From positions 6,641,486 through 6,705,485 of the forward strand of contig NZ_CP022161.1 of NCBI RefSeq assembly GCF_002214185.1: a stretch of 64,000 nt of DNA, in the 5' to 3' direction. Each line of letters starts with the position of its first letter. Position 1 is the stretch's first letter. The position numbers and the translations under genes were made by a program. The notes under the pieces were generated by a model. It had not been told where the DNA came from. It saw only the letters and a program-made list of their open reading frames with translations, and ran no database searches. This document shows positions 54,192 to 61,188 of the stretch, in pieces. Source of the stretch: Streptomyces capitiformicae. Its GTDB lineage: Bacteria > Actinomycetota > Actinomycetes > Streptomycetales > Streptomycetaceae.

Positions 54192-54215
54192 AAATCTGAC
54201 TGTCTGTCAGAAAAC
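54192..54215. promoter_or_regulatory. Acyl-CoA-gene operator, copy 2
   Basis: AAATCTGAC-TGTCT-GTCAG-AAAAC contains the perfect inverted repeat TCTGAC/GTCAGA with a 5-base centre. It sits between the divergent ligase (54099) and crotonase (54276) genes and closely matches the element at 44543. Confidence 0.7.
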
Positions 54216-54275
54216 TCTTGTCCTGGCACCTCGCCTCCTGCAACCTGTTCTCGTTCCGGAGACTGGAGGATGACG

Positions 54276-55079
54276 ATGGTTGGTACGGAACACCTCACCG
54301 TGCGGCGCGAAGGCGCCACCCTGGTGCTCACACTCAACCGGCCCGAGGCCAAGAACGCACTCTCGCTGCCGATGCTCGTCGGCCTCTACGACGGCTGGGT
54401 CGAGGCCGACGAGGACGACGCGGTCCGCTCGATCGTCCTCACCGGGGCCGGGGGTGCCTTCTGCGCCGGGATGGACCTCAAGGCGCTGGCCGGCGACAAG
54501 GGGATGGTCGGCCAGGAGTACCGCGACCGTCTCAAGGCCGACCCCGACCTGCACTGGAAAGCGATGCTTCGCCACCACCGGCCGCGCAAGCCGGTGATCG
54601 CCGCGGTCGAGGGGTACTGCGTCGCGGGCGGCACGGAGATTCTCCAGGGCACCGACATCCGGGTCGCGGGCGAGTCGGCCACGTTCGGGCTCTTCGAGGT
54701 GCGCCGGGGGCTGTTCCCGATCGGCGGTTCCACGGTCCGGCTTCAGCGCCAGATCCCGCGTACGCATGCGCTGGAGATGCTGCTCACGGGGCGGCCGTAC
54801 GCGGCGCATGAGGCCGCGGGGGTTGGGCTGATCGGGCATGTCGTGCCCGACGGCACCGCCCTGCCCAAGGCGTTGGAGATTGCCGAGCAGATCAATGCGT
54901 GTGGGCCGCTGGCCGTTGAAGCGGTGAAGGCGTCGGTGTACGAGACCGCGGAGATGAGTGAGGCGGATGGGTTGGCCGCAGAGTTGAAGCGGGGTTGGCC
55001 GATTTTTGACACGGATGACGCGAAGGAGGGGGCTCGGGCGTTTGCCGAGAAGCGGCCGCCTTTTTACAAGCGTTCGTAA
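54276..55079 (+). CDS. Enoyl-CoA hydratase/isomerase (crotonase) family protein
   Basis: This 267-residue crotonase-fold enzyme acts on acyl-CoA intermediates. LTLNRPEAKNALSLPML is at the N-terminus. The oxyanion-hole segment is GAGGAFCAGMDLKAL (about residues 65-80), and GYCVAGGTEILQGTDIRVA follows with the second oxyanion region. FGLFEVRRGLFPIGGSTVRL is at the family's catalytic-loop position. I chose ATG 54276, six bases after GGAGG, over an ATG two codons upstream. It starts the four-gene operon with DUF35 and two thiolase-like genes. Confidence 0.92.
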   Translation: MVGTEHLTVRREGATLVLTLNRPEAKNALSLPMLVGLYDGWVEADEDDAVRSIVLTGAGGAFCAGMDLKALAGDKGMVGQEYRDRLKADPDLHWKAMLRHHRPRKPVIAAVEGYCVAGGTEILQGTDIRVAGESATFGLFEVRRGLFPIGGSTVRLQRQIPRTHALEMLLTGRPYAAHEAAGVGLIGHVVPDGTALPKALEIAEQINACGPLAVEAVKASVYETAEMSEADGLAAELKRGWPIFDTDDAKEGARAFAEKRPPFYKRS

Positions 55080-55103
55080 GCCATGGAGTGGGTCGTGTTT
55101 CAG

Positions 55104-55175
55104 CTGCGGGTCGTCTGTGGCTGGTCGCGCCCACGCGGCGGAGCCGCATATCGATACAGCCCCGCGCCCCTGAGT
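55104..55175 (-). repeat. Dispersed Streptomyces intergenic repeat
   Basis: Read on the minus strand, this is GGGGCGCGGGGCTGT, about 8 variable bases, GCGGCTCCGCCGCGTGGGCG, then CGACCAGCCACAGACGACCC. It nearly matches the copy at 60475-60543. It lies in the gap between the crotonase and DUF35 genes and contains a small GC-rich stem (GCGGCTCCGCCGC). Confidence 0.88.
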
Positions 55176-55214
55176 AGGGCGCCTGGCGCCCCCATCTCAA
55201 GGAGGCGAGCCCCA

Positions 55215-56162
55215 ATGTCCGCAACCCTCAAAGCGCCCCTCGTCGTCGAGTTTCCCTTCACCCGTTCCCTCGGCCCCGTCCAGAGCGCGTTCCTCACCGG
55301 GCTGCGCGAGCGCGTCGTCCTCGGTGTCCGTGCCGGTGACGGGCGGATCCTCGTCCCGCCCGTCGAGTACGACCCCGTCACCGCCGAGGAGATCCGTGAG
55401 CTCGTCGAGGTCGCCCCGACCGGCACGGTCACCACCTGGGCCTGGAACCACGCCCCCCGCCGGGGACAGCCGCTCGCCACCCCGTTCGCCTGGGTGCTGG
55501 TGAAGTTGGACGGTGCCGACACCGGCCTTCTGCACGTCCTCGATGCCTCGGGCCCCGACGCCGTACGCACCGGTATGCGTGTCCGCGTCCGCTGGGCGGA
55601 GGAACGCTCCGGCGCCATCACGGACATCGCCTGCTTCGAGCCGTACGACGGAGAGGCCGCCGAAGCGGAACCGGTCGGCCACAACGGGGAGTTCGACGAT
55701 CCGATCTCCGGCATCGTCGCTCCCGCCCGGCTCGACTACACCTACTCGCCGGGCCGCGCGCAGACCGGATACATCAACGCCCTCGCCGAGCGCCGGGCCG
55801 TCGGTGAACGCTGTCCGGCCTGCCGGAAGGTGTACATCCCGCCTCGTGGCGCCTGCCCGACCTGTGGGGTGGCCACCGCCGAGCAGGTGGAGGTCGGGCC
55901 GCGCGGGACGGTCACCACGTTCTGCATCGTCAACATCAAAGCGAAGAACCTCGACATCGAAGTCCCGTACGTCTACGGGCACATCGCCCTCGACGGTGCC
56001 GACCTCGCCCTGCACGGCCGTATCGCGGGCATCCCCTACGACCAGGTCCGCATGGGGCTGCGCGTCGAACCGGTGTGGACGGAAGGTGCCCGCTACCCCG
56101 ACCACTACCGGCCCACCGGGGAACCGGACGCCGAGTACGACACGTACAAGGAGCTGACGTGA
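55215..56162 (+). CDS. DUF35 OB-fold/zinc-ribbon acyl-CoA-associated protein, two-module form
   Basis: This 315-residue protein contains two DUF35-like modules. The first (about residues 20-150) has the OB-fold part but no zinc cysteines. The second (about 175-300) has the rubredoxin-like ribbon ERCPACRKVYIPPRGACPTCG and an OB-fold. Such proteins form complexes with thiolase-like partners, for example ChsH2 with Ltp2 and the archaeal HMG-CoA synthase complex, and help bind CoA substrates. ATG 55215 is ten bases after GGAGG. A GTGA overlap couples it to the first thiolase-like gene. Confidence 0.85.
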   Translation: MSATLKAPLVVEFPFTRSLGPVQSAFLTGLRERVVLGVRAGDGRILVPPVEYDPVTAEEIRELVEVAPTGTVTTWAWNHAPRRGQPLATPFAWVLVKLDGADTGLLHVLDASGPDAVRTGMRVRVRWAEERSGAITDIACFEPYDGEAAEAEPVGHNGEFDDPISGIVAPARLDYTYSPGRAQTGYINALAERRAVGERCPACRKVYIPPRGACPTCGVATAEQVEVGPRGTVTTFCIVNIKAKNLDIEVPYVYGHIALDGADLALHGRIAGIPYDQVRMGLRVEPVWTEGARYPDHYRPTGEPDAEYDTYKELT

Positions 56163-57208
56163 ACCGGGAGATCGCCGTCGTCGCCTTCGCCCAGACCGAC
56201 CACCGCCGCACCAGCGAGGAGCTCTCCGAGGTGGAGATGCTGATGCCGGTACTGCACGAGGTCCTGGACCGGACCGGGCTCAAGACGTCCGACATCGACT
56301 TCACCTGCTCCGGGTCGAGCGACTACCTCGCCGGTCGCGCCTTCTCCTTCACCCTCGCCCTCGACGGTGTGGGCGCCTGGCCGCCGATCTCCGAGTCGCA
56401 CGTCGAGATGGACGGGGCCTGGGCGCTGTACGAGGCGTGGGTGAAGCTCCGGACCGGGGACGCCGACACCGCGCTCGTGTACTCGTACGGCAAGTCCTCG
56501 CCCGGATCGGTCCGGGACGTGCTGACCCGGCAGCTCGACCCGTACTACCTGGCTCCGCTGTGGCCCGACTCCGTCGCCCTCGCCGCCCTTCAGGCCCAGG
56601 CGCTCATCGACGCGGGCCGCACGGACGAGCCGGCGCTCGCGGCGGTCGGGGCGCGGAGCCGTACGGCGGCCGCCTCCAACTCCCATGCACAGCTGAGGGG
56701 ATCAGCGCCACAGGGGGATTACCTCGTACGACCGCTGCGTACCGGGGACTGCCCGCCCATCGGTGATGGCGCGGCCGCCGTGGTGCTCGCGGCGGGGGAG
56801 CGGGCCCGGGAGCTGTGCGCACGGCCCGCGTGGATCCGGGGCATCGACCACCGCATCGAGGCGCACGGCATCGGCGTACGCGATCTGACCGACTCGCCGT
56901 CGACCCGGCTCGCCGCCGAGCGGGCCGGAGTCTTCGAACGACCCGTGGACACCGCCGAGTTGCACGCGCCGTTCAGCTCCCAGGAGGTCATCCTGCGCGA
57001 GGTGCTGCGGCTGGACGACGACGTGGACGTCAACCCGTCGGGCGGCGCCCTGGCCGCCAACCCGGTCATGGCCGCCGGGCTCATCCGGCTCGGTGAGGCG
57101 GCCGCACGCATCCACCGGGGCGAGTCCGACCGGGCCCTCGCCCACGCCACCTCCGGGCCCTGTCTGCAACAGAACCTGGTCGCCGTACTCGAAGGGGATC
57201 CGCGATGA
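56159..57208 (+). CDS. Thiolase-like protein lacking the catalytic cysteine (first of pair)
   Basis: This 349-residue thiolase-fold protein starts NREIAVVAFAQTDHRR. At the site where thiolases carry the nucleophilic cysteine (C-A-T-G-S-S-A-L) it has E-M-D-G-A-W-A-L, with Glu83. Near the C-terminus ELHAPFSSQE and VNPSGGALAANPVMAAGL match the family's His and Gly-rich regions. Condensation or thiolysis through cysteine is therefore unlikely. In Ltp2/ChsH2-type systems such proteins act as retro-aldolases with a DUF35 partner, which is the gene just before. GTG 56159 follows AAGGAGCTGAC. Confidence 0.85.
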   Translation: MNREIAVVAFAQTDHRRTSEELSEVEMLMPVLHEVLDRTGLKTSDIDFTCSGSSDYLAGRAFSFTLALDGVGAWPPISESHVEMDGAWALYEAWVKLRTGDADTALVYSYGKSSPGSVRDVLTRQLDPYYLAPLWPDSVALAALQAQALIDAGRTDEPALAAVGARSRTAAASNSHAQLRGSAPQGDYLVRPLRTGDCPPIGDGAAAVVLAAGERARELCARPAWIRGIDHRIEAHGIGVRDLTDSPSTRLAAERAGVFERPVDTAELHAPFSSQEVILREVLRLDDDVDVNPSGGALAANPVMAAGLIRLGEAAARIHRGESDRALAHATSGPCLQQNLVAVLEGDPR

Positions 57209-58371
57209 GCAAGGAGCCCGTGGCCGTCGTAGGCGTCGGCCAGACCAAGCACGTCGCGGCCCGGCGGGACGTGTCGATCGCCGGGCTCGTCCGTGAGGCC
57301 GCTCAACGGGCGTTGGAAGACGCCGAGTTGACGTGGGCCGACATCGAGGCCGTCGTCATCGGCAAGGCGCCCGACTTCTTCGAGGGCGTGATGATGCCCG
57401 AGCTGTACCTCGCCGACGCGCTCGGCGCGGTGGGCAAGCCGATGATGCGGGTGCACACGGCGGGCTCGGTCGGCGGATCGACCGCGCTGGTCGCGGCGAG
57501 TCTCGTCGCGGCCCGGGTGCACGGCACCGTGCTGACCCTCGCCTTCGAGAAACAGTCCGAGTCGAACGCCATGTGGGGCCTGTCCCTGCCGATCCCGTTC
57601 CAGCAGCCGCTGCTGGCCGGCGCGGGCGGCTTCTTCGCCCCGCACGTACGGGCGTACATGCGGCGCAGCGGCGCCCCCGACACCGTCGGCTCCCTGGTGG
57701 CGTACAAGAACCGCCGCAACGCGCTGAAGAACCCCTACGCGCACCTCCACGAGCACGACATCACGCTGGAGAAGGTCCAGGCCTCGCCCATGCTGTGGGA
57801 TCCGATCCGTTACTCGGAGACCTGCCCGTCCTCCGACGGGGCGGTCGCGATGGTCCTCACCGACCGGGCGGGGGCGGCCCGTGCGCCCCGGTCTGCCGCG
57901 TGGATGCACGGCGGGGCGATGCGCAGTGAGCCGACGCTGTTCGCGGGCAAGGACAGCGTGTCGCCGCGCGCGGGCCGGGACTGTGCCGCGGACGTCTACC
58001 GCCAGGCGGGCATCACGGACCCGCGCCGCGAGATCGACGCGGTCGAGATGTACGTGCCGTTCTCCTGGTACGAGCCGATGTGGCTGGAAAACCTCGGCTT
58101 CGCCGCCGAAGGAGAGGGCTGGAAACTCACCGAGTCCGGTGTCACCGAGCTGGACGGGGATCTTCCGGTCGACATGTCCGGCGGAGTGCTGTCCACCAAC
58201 CCCATTGGGGCCTCCGGCATGATCCGCTTCGCCGAAGCCGCGCTCCAGGTGCGCGGCCAGGCGGGAGAACACCAGGTGGAAGGCGCCCGCCGGGTGCTCG
58301 GACACGCCTACGGCGGCGGATCGCAGTTCTTCTCGATGTGGCTCGTCGGGGCCGAGCCGCCAAGCTCCTGA
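57205..58371 (+). CDS. Thiolase-like protein lacking the catalytic cysteine (second of pair)
   Basis: This 388-residue SCP-x/Ltp-type thiolase-fold protein overlaps the previous gene by ATGA. The nucleophile segment reads HTAGSVGGSTALVAA, with Ser88 where Cys is expected. The C-terminal motif is HAYGGGSQFFSMWLVG rather than a Cys-Gly-Gly-Gly loop. A Tyr-containing segment (VEMYVPFSWYEPMW) replaces the usual His motif. Together with the preceding gene and DUF35 it probably forms one hetero-oligomeric acyl-CoA aldolase or lyase. The substrate is unknown; a steroid side chain or branched acyl-CoA is a guess from the family. Confidence 0.87.
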   Translation: MSKEPVAVVGVGQTKHVAARRDVSIAGLVREAAQRALEDAELTWADIEAVVIGKAPDFFEGVMMPELYLADALGAVGKPMMRVHTAGSVGGSTALVAASLVAARVHGTVLTLAFEKQSESNAMWGLSLPIPFQQPLLAGAGGFFAPHVRAYMRRSGAPDTVGSLVAYKNRRNALKNPYAHLHEHDITLEKVQASPMLWDPIRYSETCPSSDGAVAMVLTDRAGAARAPRSAAWMHGGAMRSEPTLFAGKDSVSPRAGRDCAADVYRQAGITDPRREIDAVEMYVPFSWYEPMWLENLGFAAEGEGWKLTESGVTELDGDLPVDMSGGVLSTNPIGASGMIRFAEAALQVRGQAGEHQVEGARRVLGHAYGGGSQFFSMWLVGAEPPSS

Positions 58372-58453
58372 ACCTCCCCGTCACATGGCCTGTCGGCGGC
58401 GGTGACCGATCGCTAGTCTGGCGGGCGGACGACGAACCGGGAGGAGCACGGAC

Positions 58454-58699
58454 GTGGCCGAGAGCACCATGGAGCAGCGATCGCTCGACGGCTGGCACAA
58501 GCCGGCGGAGCTGGACCTCAGCAACGCGGACTGGCGGTCCAGCAGCCAAGGCAGGGGAGACGTCCAGATCGCCTTTGTCGAGGGCTTCATCGCCATGCGC
58601 AACAGCGGCCGTCCCGAGAGCCCCTCGCTGATCTTCACCCCCGCCGAGTGGGGCGCCTTCGTATCCGGGGCCAGGGAGGGCGAGTTCGACCTGACCTGA
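58454..58699 (+). CDS. DUF397 domain protein
   Basis: This 81-residue protein has the actinobacterial DUF397 pattern: NADWRSSSQG, VEGFIAMRNS, and SLIFTPAEWGAFVSGAREGEFDL. These small proteins usually accompany a helix-turn-helix regulator; none is adjacent here, so it is an orphan. GTG 58454 follows GGGAGGAGCACGGAC. Confidence 0.9.
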   Translation: MAESTMEQRSLDGWHKPAELDLSNADWRSSSQGRGDVQIAFVEGFIAMRNSGRPESPSLIFTPAEWGAFVSGAREGEFDLT

Positions 58700-58711
58700 G
58701 AGAGCGTGTGT

Positions 58712-58747
58712 CCCGTCGGTGGACGGCTGGAGCCGTCCGCCGACGGG
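58712..58747. terminator. Bidirectional terminator between DUF397 and transglutaminase-like genes
   Basis: CCCGTCGG-T-GGACGGCT, loop GG, AGCCGTCC-G-CCGACGGG: a 17-pair stem with a single T-G wobble, located between convergent stop codons. Confidence 0.8.
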
Positions 58748-58753
58748 GAGACG

Positions 58754-59680
58754 TCAGCGGAGGACCACCTCGCGCGGGCCGTTGTACGGCGCGAGCGACA
58801 GTACGGTCCTCGGGGTCCGCAGCCCCTCGTGACCCGCGAACAGCTCGCGCATCTCGGCGAACGGCACCTCGTCACCCACCACCGGCGACACCTGGTCGTA
58901 CAGCTCGCGGACCGGGTTCGTGAGTTCCTGGCCGGCCTCGGTCTCGGTCTCGGTGCCCCAGATGTCCCACAGCAGTGTCTCGACCTTGTTCAGGGCCGCG
59001 AGGTCGAGCCGTACGTTCCCCGCGACGAACCACTCGCCGAACATCGGCCCTTCCTCCGGCGGGTGCAGGCCGAAGGCCCGGGGGTCTGCCTCGCCCGCCC
59101 GGATGGCCTGCCAGGCCTTGCCCGCGACGAGGAAACGGTCGCGCGGCACATCCATCGGATCGAAGTCGATCTTCCAGGCGTCGACGATCAACGGCTCGGT
59201 GAGCTGAGCGTCGGCGAACAGCCAGCCCCGCGCGGGATCCCAGTACTCGGTGACCACATGGTCGCAGTGGAAACCGTTGTTGCCGAAATACGTCGCGAAG
59301 CCGGACCGCAGCCGGGCGGGCACGCCGATGTGGCGCAGCAGCGAGCAGTGCAGCAGCGCGAAATCACGGCAGACACCGACGAAACGGTCCTCGGGTGCGC
59401 GGCGCCGCGACAGCGGTGCGTCGTTCCGCTCGACCACGATCCGCAGGATGTCGTCGAGGTAGCGCGTCTCGGCGTCGTTGTGCAGCCGGTCCTGCGGAGT
59501 GGCGTAGCCGAACGTCGCGCCCTCGCCCCGATGGATCATCAGATCCCGTGCGACACGCGCGAGTTGGGCGGGATCGCTCGGCAGATCCGCGTAGAGCGGG
59601 GCGAGGTCGCCCGGATCGGCGAACGCGCTCTGCGTGGAGTAGAACGCGGCGACGTCCGGTGCGAGGTGTGCGGGTGGCAT
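58754..59680 (-). CDS. Transglutaminase-like domain protein
   Basis: This 308-residue protein has a transglutaminase/protease-like core: CRDFALLHCSLLRHIGVPARLRSGF with the catalytic cysteine (near residue 110), HCDHVVTEYWD with the histidine, and GWLFADAQL with the aspartate. No signal peptide is seen. It may be a peptidase or amidase; no substrate can be named. ATG 59680 follows GGGGGTTCCGTC. Confidence 0.82.
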   Translation of the reverse strand: MPPAHLAPDVAAFYSTQSAFADPGDLAPLYADLPSDPAQLARVARDLMIHRGEGATFGYATPQDRLHNDAETRYLDDILRIVVERNDAPLSRRRAPEDRFVGVCRDFALLHCSLLRHIGVPARLRSGFATYFGNNGFHCDHVVTEYWDPARGWLFADAQLTEPLIVDAWKIDFDPMDVPRDRFLVAGKAWQAIRAGEADPRAFGLHPPEEGPMFGEWFVAGNVRLDLAALNKVETLLWDIWGTETETEAGQELTNPVRELYDQVSPVVGDEVPFAEMRELFAGHEGLRTPRTVLSLAPYNGPREVVLR

Positions 59681-59846
59681 GACGGAACCCCCAGAGAGAA
59701 TCGGCCACACGTTCGATTAGTGGGCCGGTTCGCTTCACCGTGCCAAAATTCACCGGCAATTGTCCACAATTCCGCGTGCCGGAATTTCCTGGGTAATTGC
59801 TCGGTGATTCCATTTAATGGATGGAGGCTCCCTTATCATTAGCGCC

Positions 59847-60452
59847 ATGGAGTACTCGATCAGCGCGGACGCGCGGCTCGCCCTGGACCTCGCCCTGACC
59901 GTCCGCCACGATGGCCACGGCGGCGTCGCCGACGACCTGACCGACCCCGCCGGGCTCGCCACCTGGGTCCGGGCCCACACGGACATCCTGGCGGAGGCGG
60001 CCCACTTCACCGCCGACGAGGCCACTCTCACCGCCGTACGCGAGCTCCGCGCCGCCGTCCGGTCCCTGTTCGCCCGTGCCGTCAGCCCCGGCGAGCCCAG
60101 CCCCGCCGACGCCACCCGACTGCTCCCCGTCCCCGAAGCCCTGACACGCCTCAACGAAGCAGCCGCCCTCGCCCCGACCGTCCCCGTGCTGTCCTGGAGC
60201 CCAGCCTCCGGACCCGTCGTGCACCACGCGCCCGCGACCGCCGCAGCCCCGCTCACCGCCGCCCTCGCCCGTGCCGCCATCGCCTTCCTCGCGAGCCCCG
60301 AACGGCAACGCCTACGCGCCTGCCACGCACCACGCTGCGTCCGCTACTTCCTCAAGGAACACCCCCGCCAGGAGTGGTGCAAACCTTCCTGCGGCAACCG
60401 AGCCCGAGTAGCCCGCCACCACGCCCGCCACAAAGAGATCGCGAGCTCATAG
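59847..60452 (+). CDS. CGNR zinc-finger putative DNA-binding protein
   Basis: This 201-residue protein has an N-terminal ABATE-type ligand domain and a C-terminal CGNR zinc finger (CHAPRCVRYFLKEHPRQEWC to CGNRARVARHHARH). The finger is thought to bind DNA, making it a likely one-component regulator. ATG 59847 has no ribosome site close by, but TATCAT (59834-59839) lies eight bases before it, which fits a leaderless message beginning at or next to the ATG. An in-frame ATG at 59817 is the alternative. Confidence 0.87.
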   Translation: MEYSISADARLALDLALTVRHDGHGGVADDLTDPAGLATWVRAHTDILAEAAHFTADEATLTAVRELRAAVRSLFARAVSPGEPSPADATRLLPVPEALTRLNEAAALAPTVPVLSWSPASGPVVHHAPATAAAPLTAALARAAIAFLASPERQRLRACHAPRCVRYFLKEHPRQEWCKPSCGNRARVARHHARHKEIASS

Positions 60453-60474
60453 CCAAGGGAAGCGTTGCCCAACC

Positions 60475-60543
60475 AAGGGGCGCGGGGCTGTGCTGATGTG
60501 CGGCTCCGCCGCGTGGGCGCGATCAGCCACAGACCACCCGCAC
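60475..60543 (+). repeat. Dispersed Streptomyces intergenic repeat
   Basis: AAGGGGCGCGGGGCTGT, about 8 variable bases, GCGGCTCCGCCGCGTGGGCG, CGATCAGCCACAGACCACCC. This is the same element as at 55104-55175 in opposite orientation, starting 22 bases after the CGNR stop codon. Confidence 0.88.
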
Positions 60544-60616
60544 CCAAAAAACGGTCTTCGCCAACCCCGACGCTCCCTCGGCCCCACCGCCGGACGGCAC
60601 CCCGTACCATTGCGGC

Positions 60617-61114
60617 ATGTCCTTCCTCCGCCGCCGTAGCGCCACCCCTGCCGGCCCCGATTTCGACGTACTGGCCATGGACCCGGGCGACTGGCCGGGC
60701 AATCTCGGCGCGGGCCTGCTGCCCGCCCCCGACGGCAGCTGCCAGGGCGTCTTCCTGCGCTACGACCTGTACGGCGGCCGCGGCCCCGCGATGATCATCG
60801 GCAACCTCCCGGAAGGCTCCCCGGCGCGCGAGGTCACCGAGGGCGAGATCCCCTTCGAGGTGGCCCAGCTGCTGCTGGCGCTGGAGAACGAGGAGGACAT
60901 CACCGTCGTCGGGTCCGAGGACATGCCGGTGATGCAGGGCGACAACCTCCTGATCGTCCGCCGCCTCAAGCTCTCCGAGTCGCGGATCTCCTGCGTCCAG
61001 TTCGACCGCAGCGACAAGGTCCTGGTGACCATCGCCGCCTGGGACCGCCCCATCACCGACGACCTCTACGCGCTGCTCAAGCCGCTTCCGGCGGAGCTGT
61101 TCCAGCAGGGCTGA
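60617..61114 (+). CDS. Conserved actinobacterial protein of unknown function
   Basis: This 165-residue soluble protein resembles nothing I can name beyond a conserved Streptomyces protein. It is acidic overall, with a basic start (MSFLRRRS). It has alternating strands (CQGVFLRYDLYG, DITVVGSEDMPVMQGDNLLIVRRLKL, DKVLVTIAAWDRPITDD) that suggest a small alpha/beta fold. No signal peptide or cysteine motif is seen. It ends at an exceptionally strong terminator. Confidence 0.72.
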   Translation: MSFLRRRSATPAGPDFDVLAMDPGDWPGNLGAGLLPAPDGSCQGVFLRYDLYGGRGPAMIIGNLPEGSPAREVTEGEIPFEVAQLLLALENEEDITVVGSEDMPVMQGDNLLIVRRLKLSESRISCVQFDRSDKVLVTIAAWDRPITDDLYALLKPLPAELFQQG

Positions 61115-61124
61115 GGAAAAGCGA

Positions 61125-61177
61125 GGACGAAAGACGGAAGGGCCGGGTGCGAAACCCGGCCCTTCCGTCTTTCGTCC
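61125..61177. terminator. Bidirectional terminator with 24-base perfect stem
   Basis: GGACGAAAGACGGAAGGGCC plus GGGT pairs perfectly with its complement around the loop GCGAA. It lies between convergent stops at 61114 and 61189. The TTTCGTCC end is moderately T-rich for plus-strand transcripts. Confidence 0.92.
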
Positions 61178-61188
61178 GCTCGTCGTCC

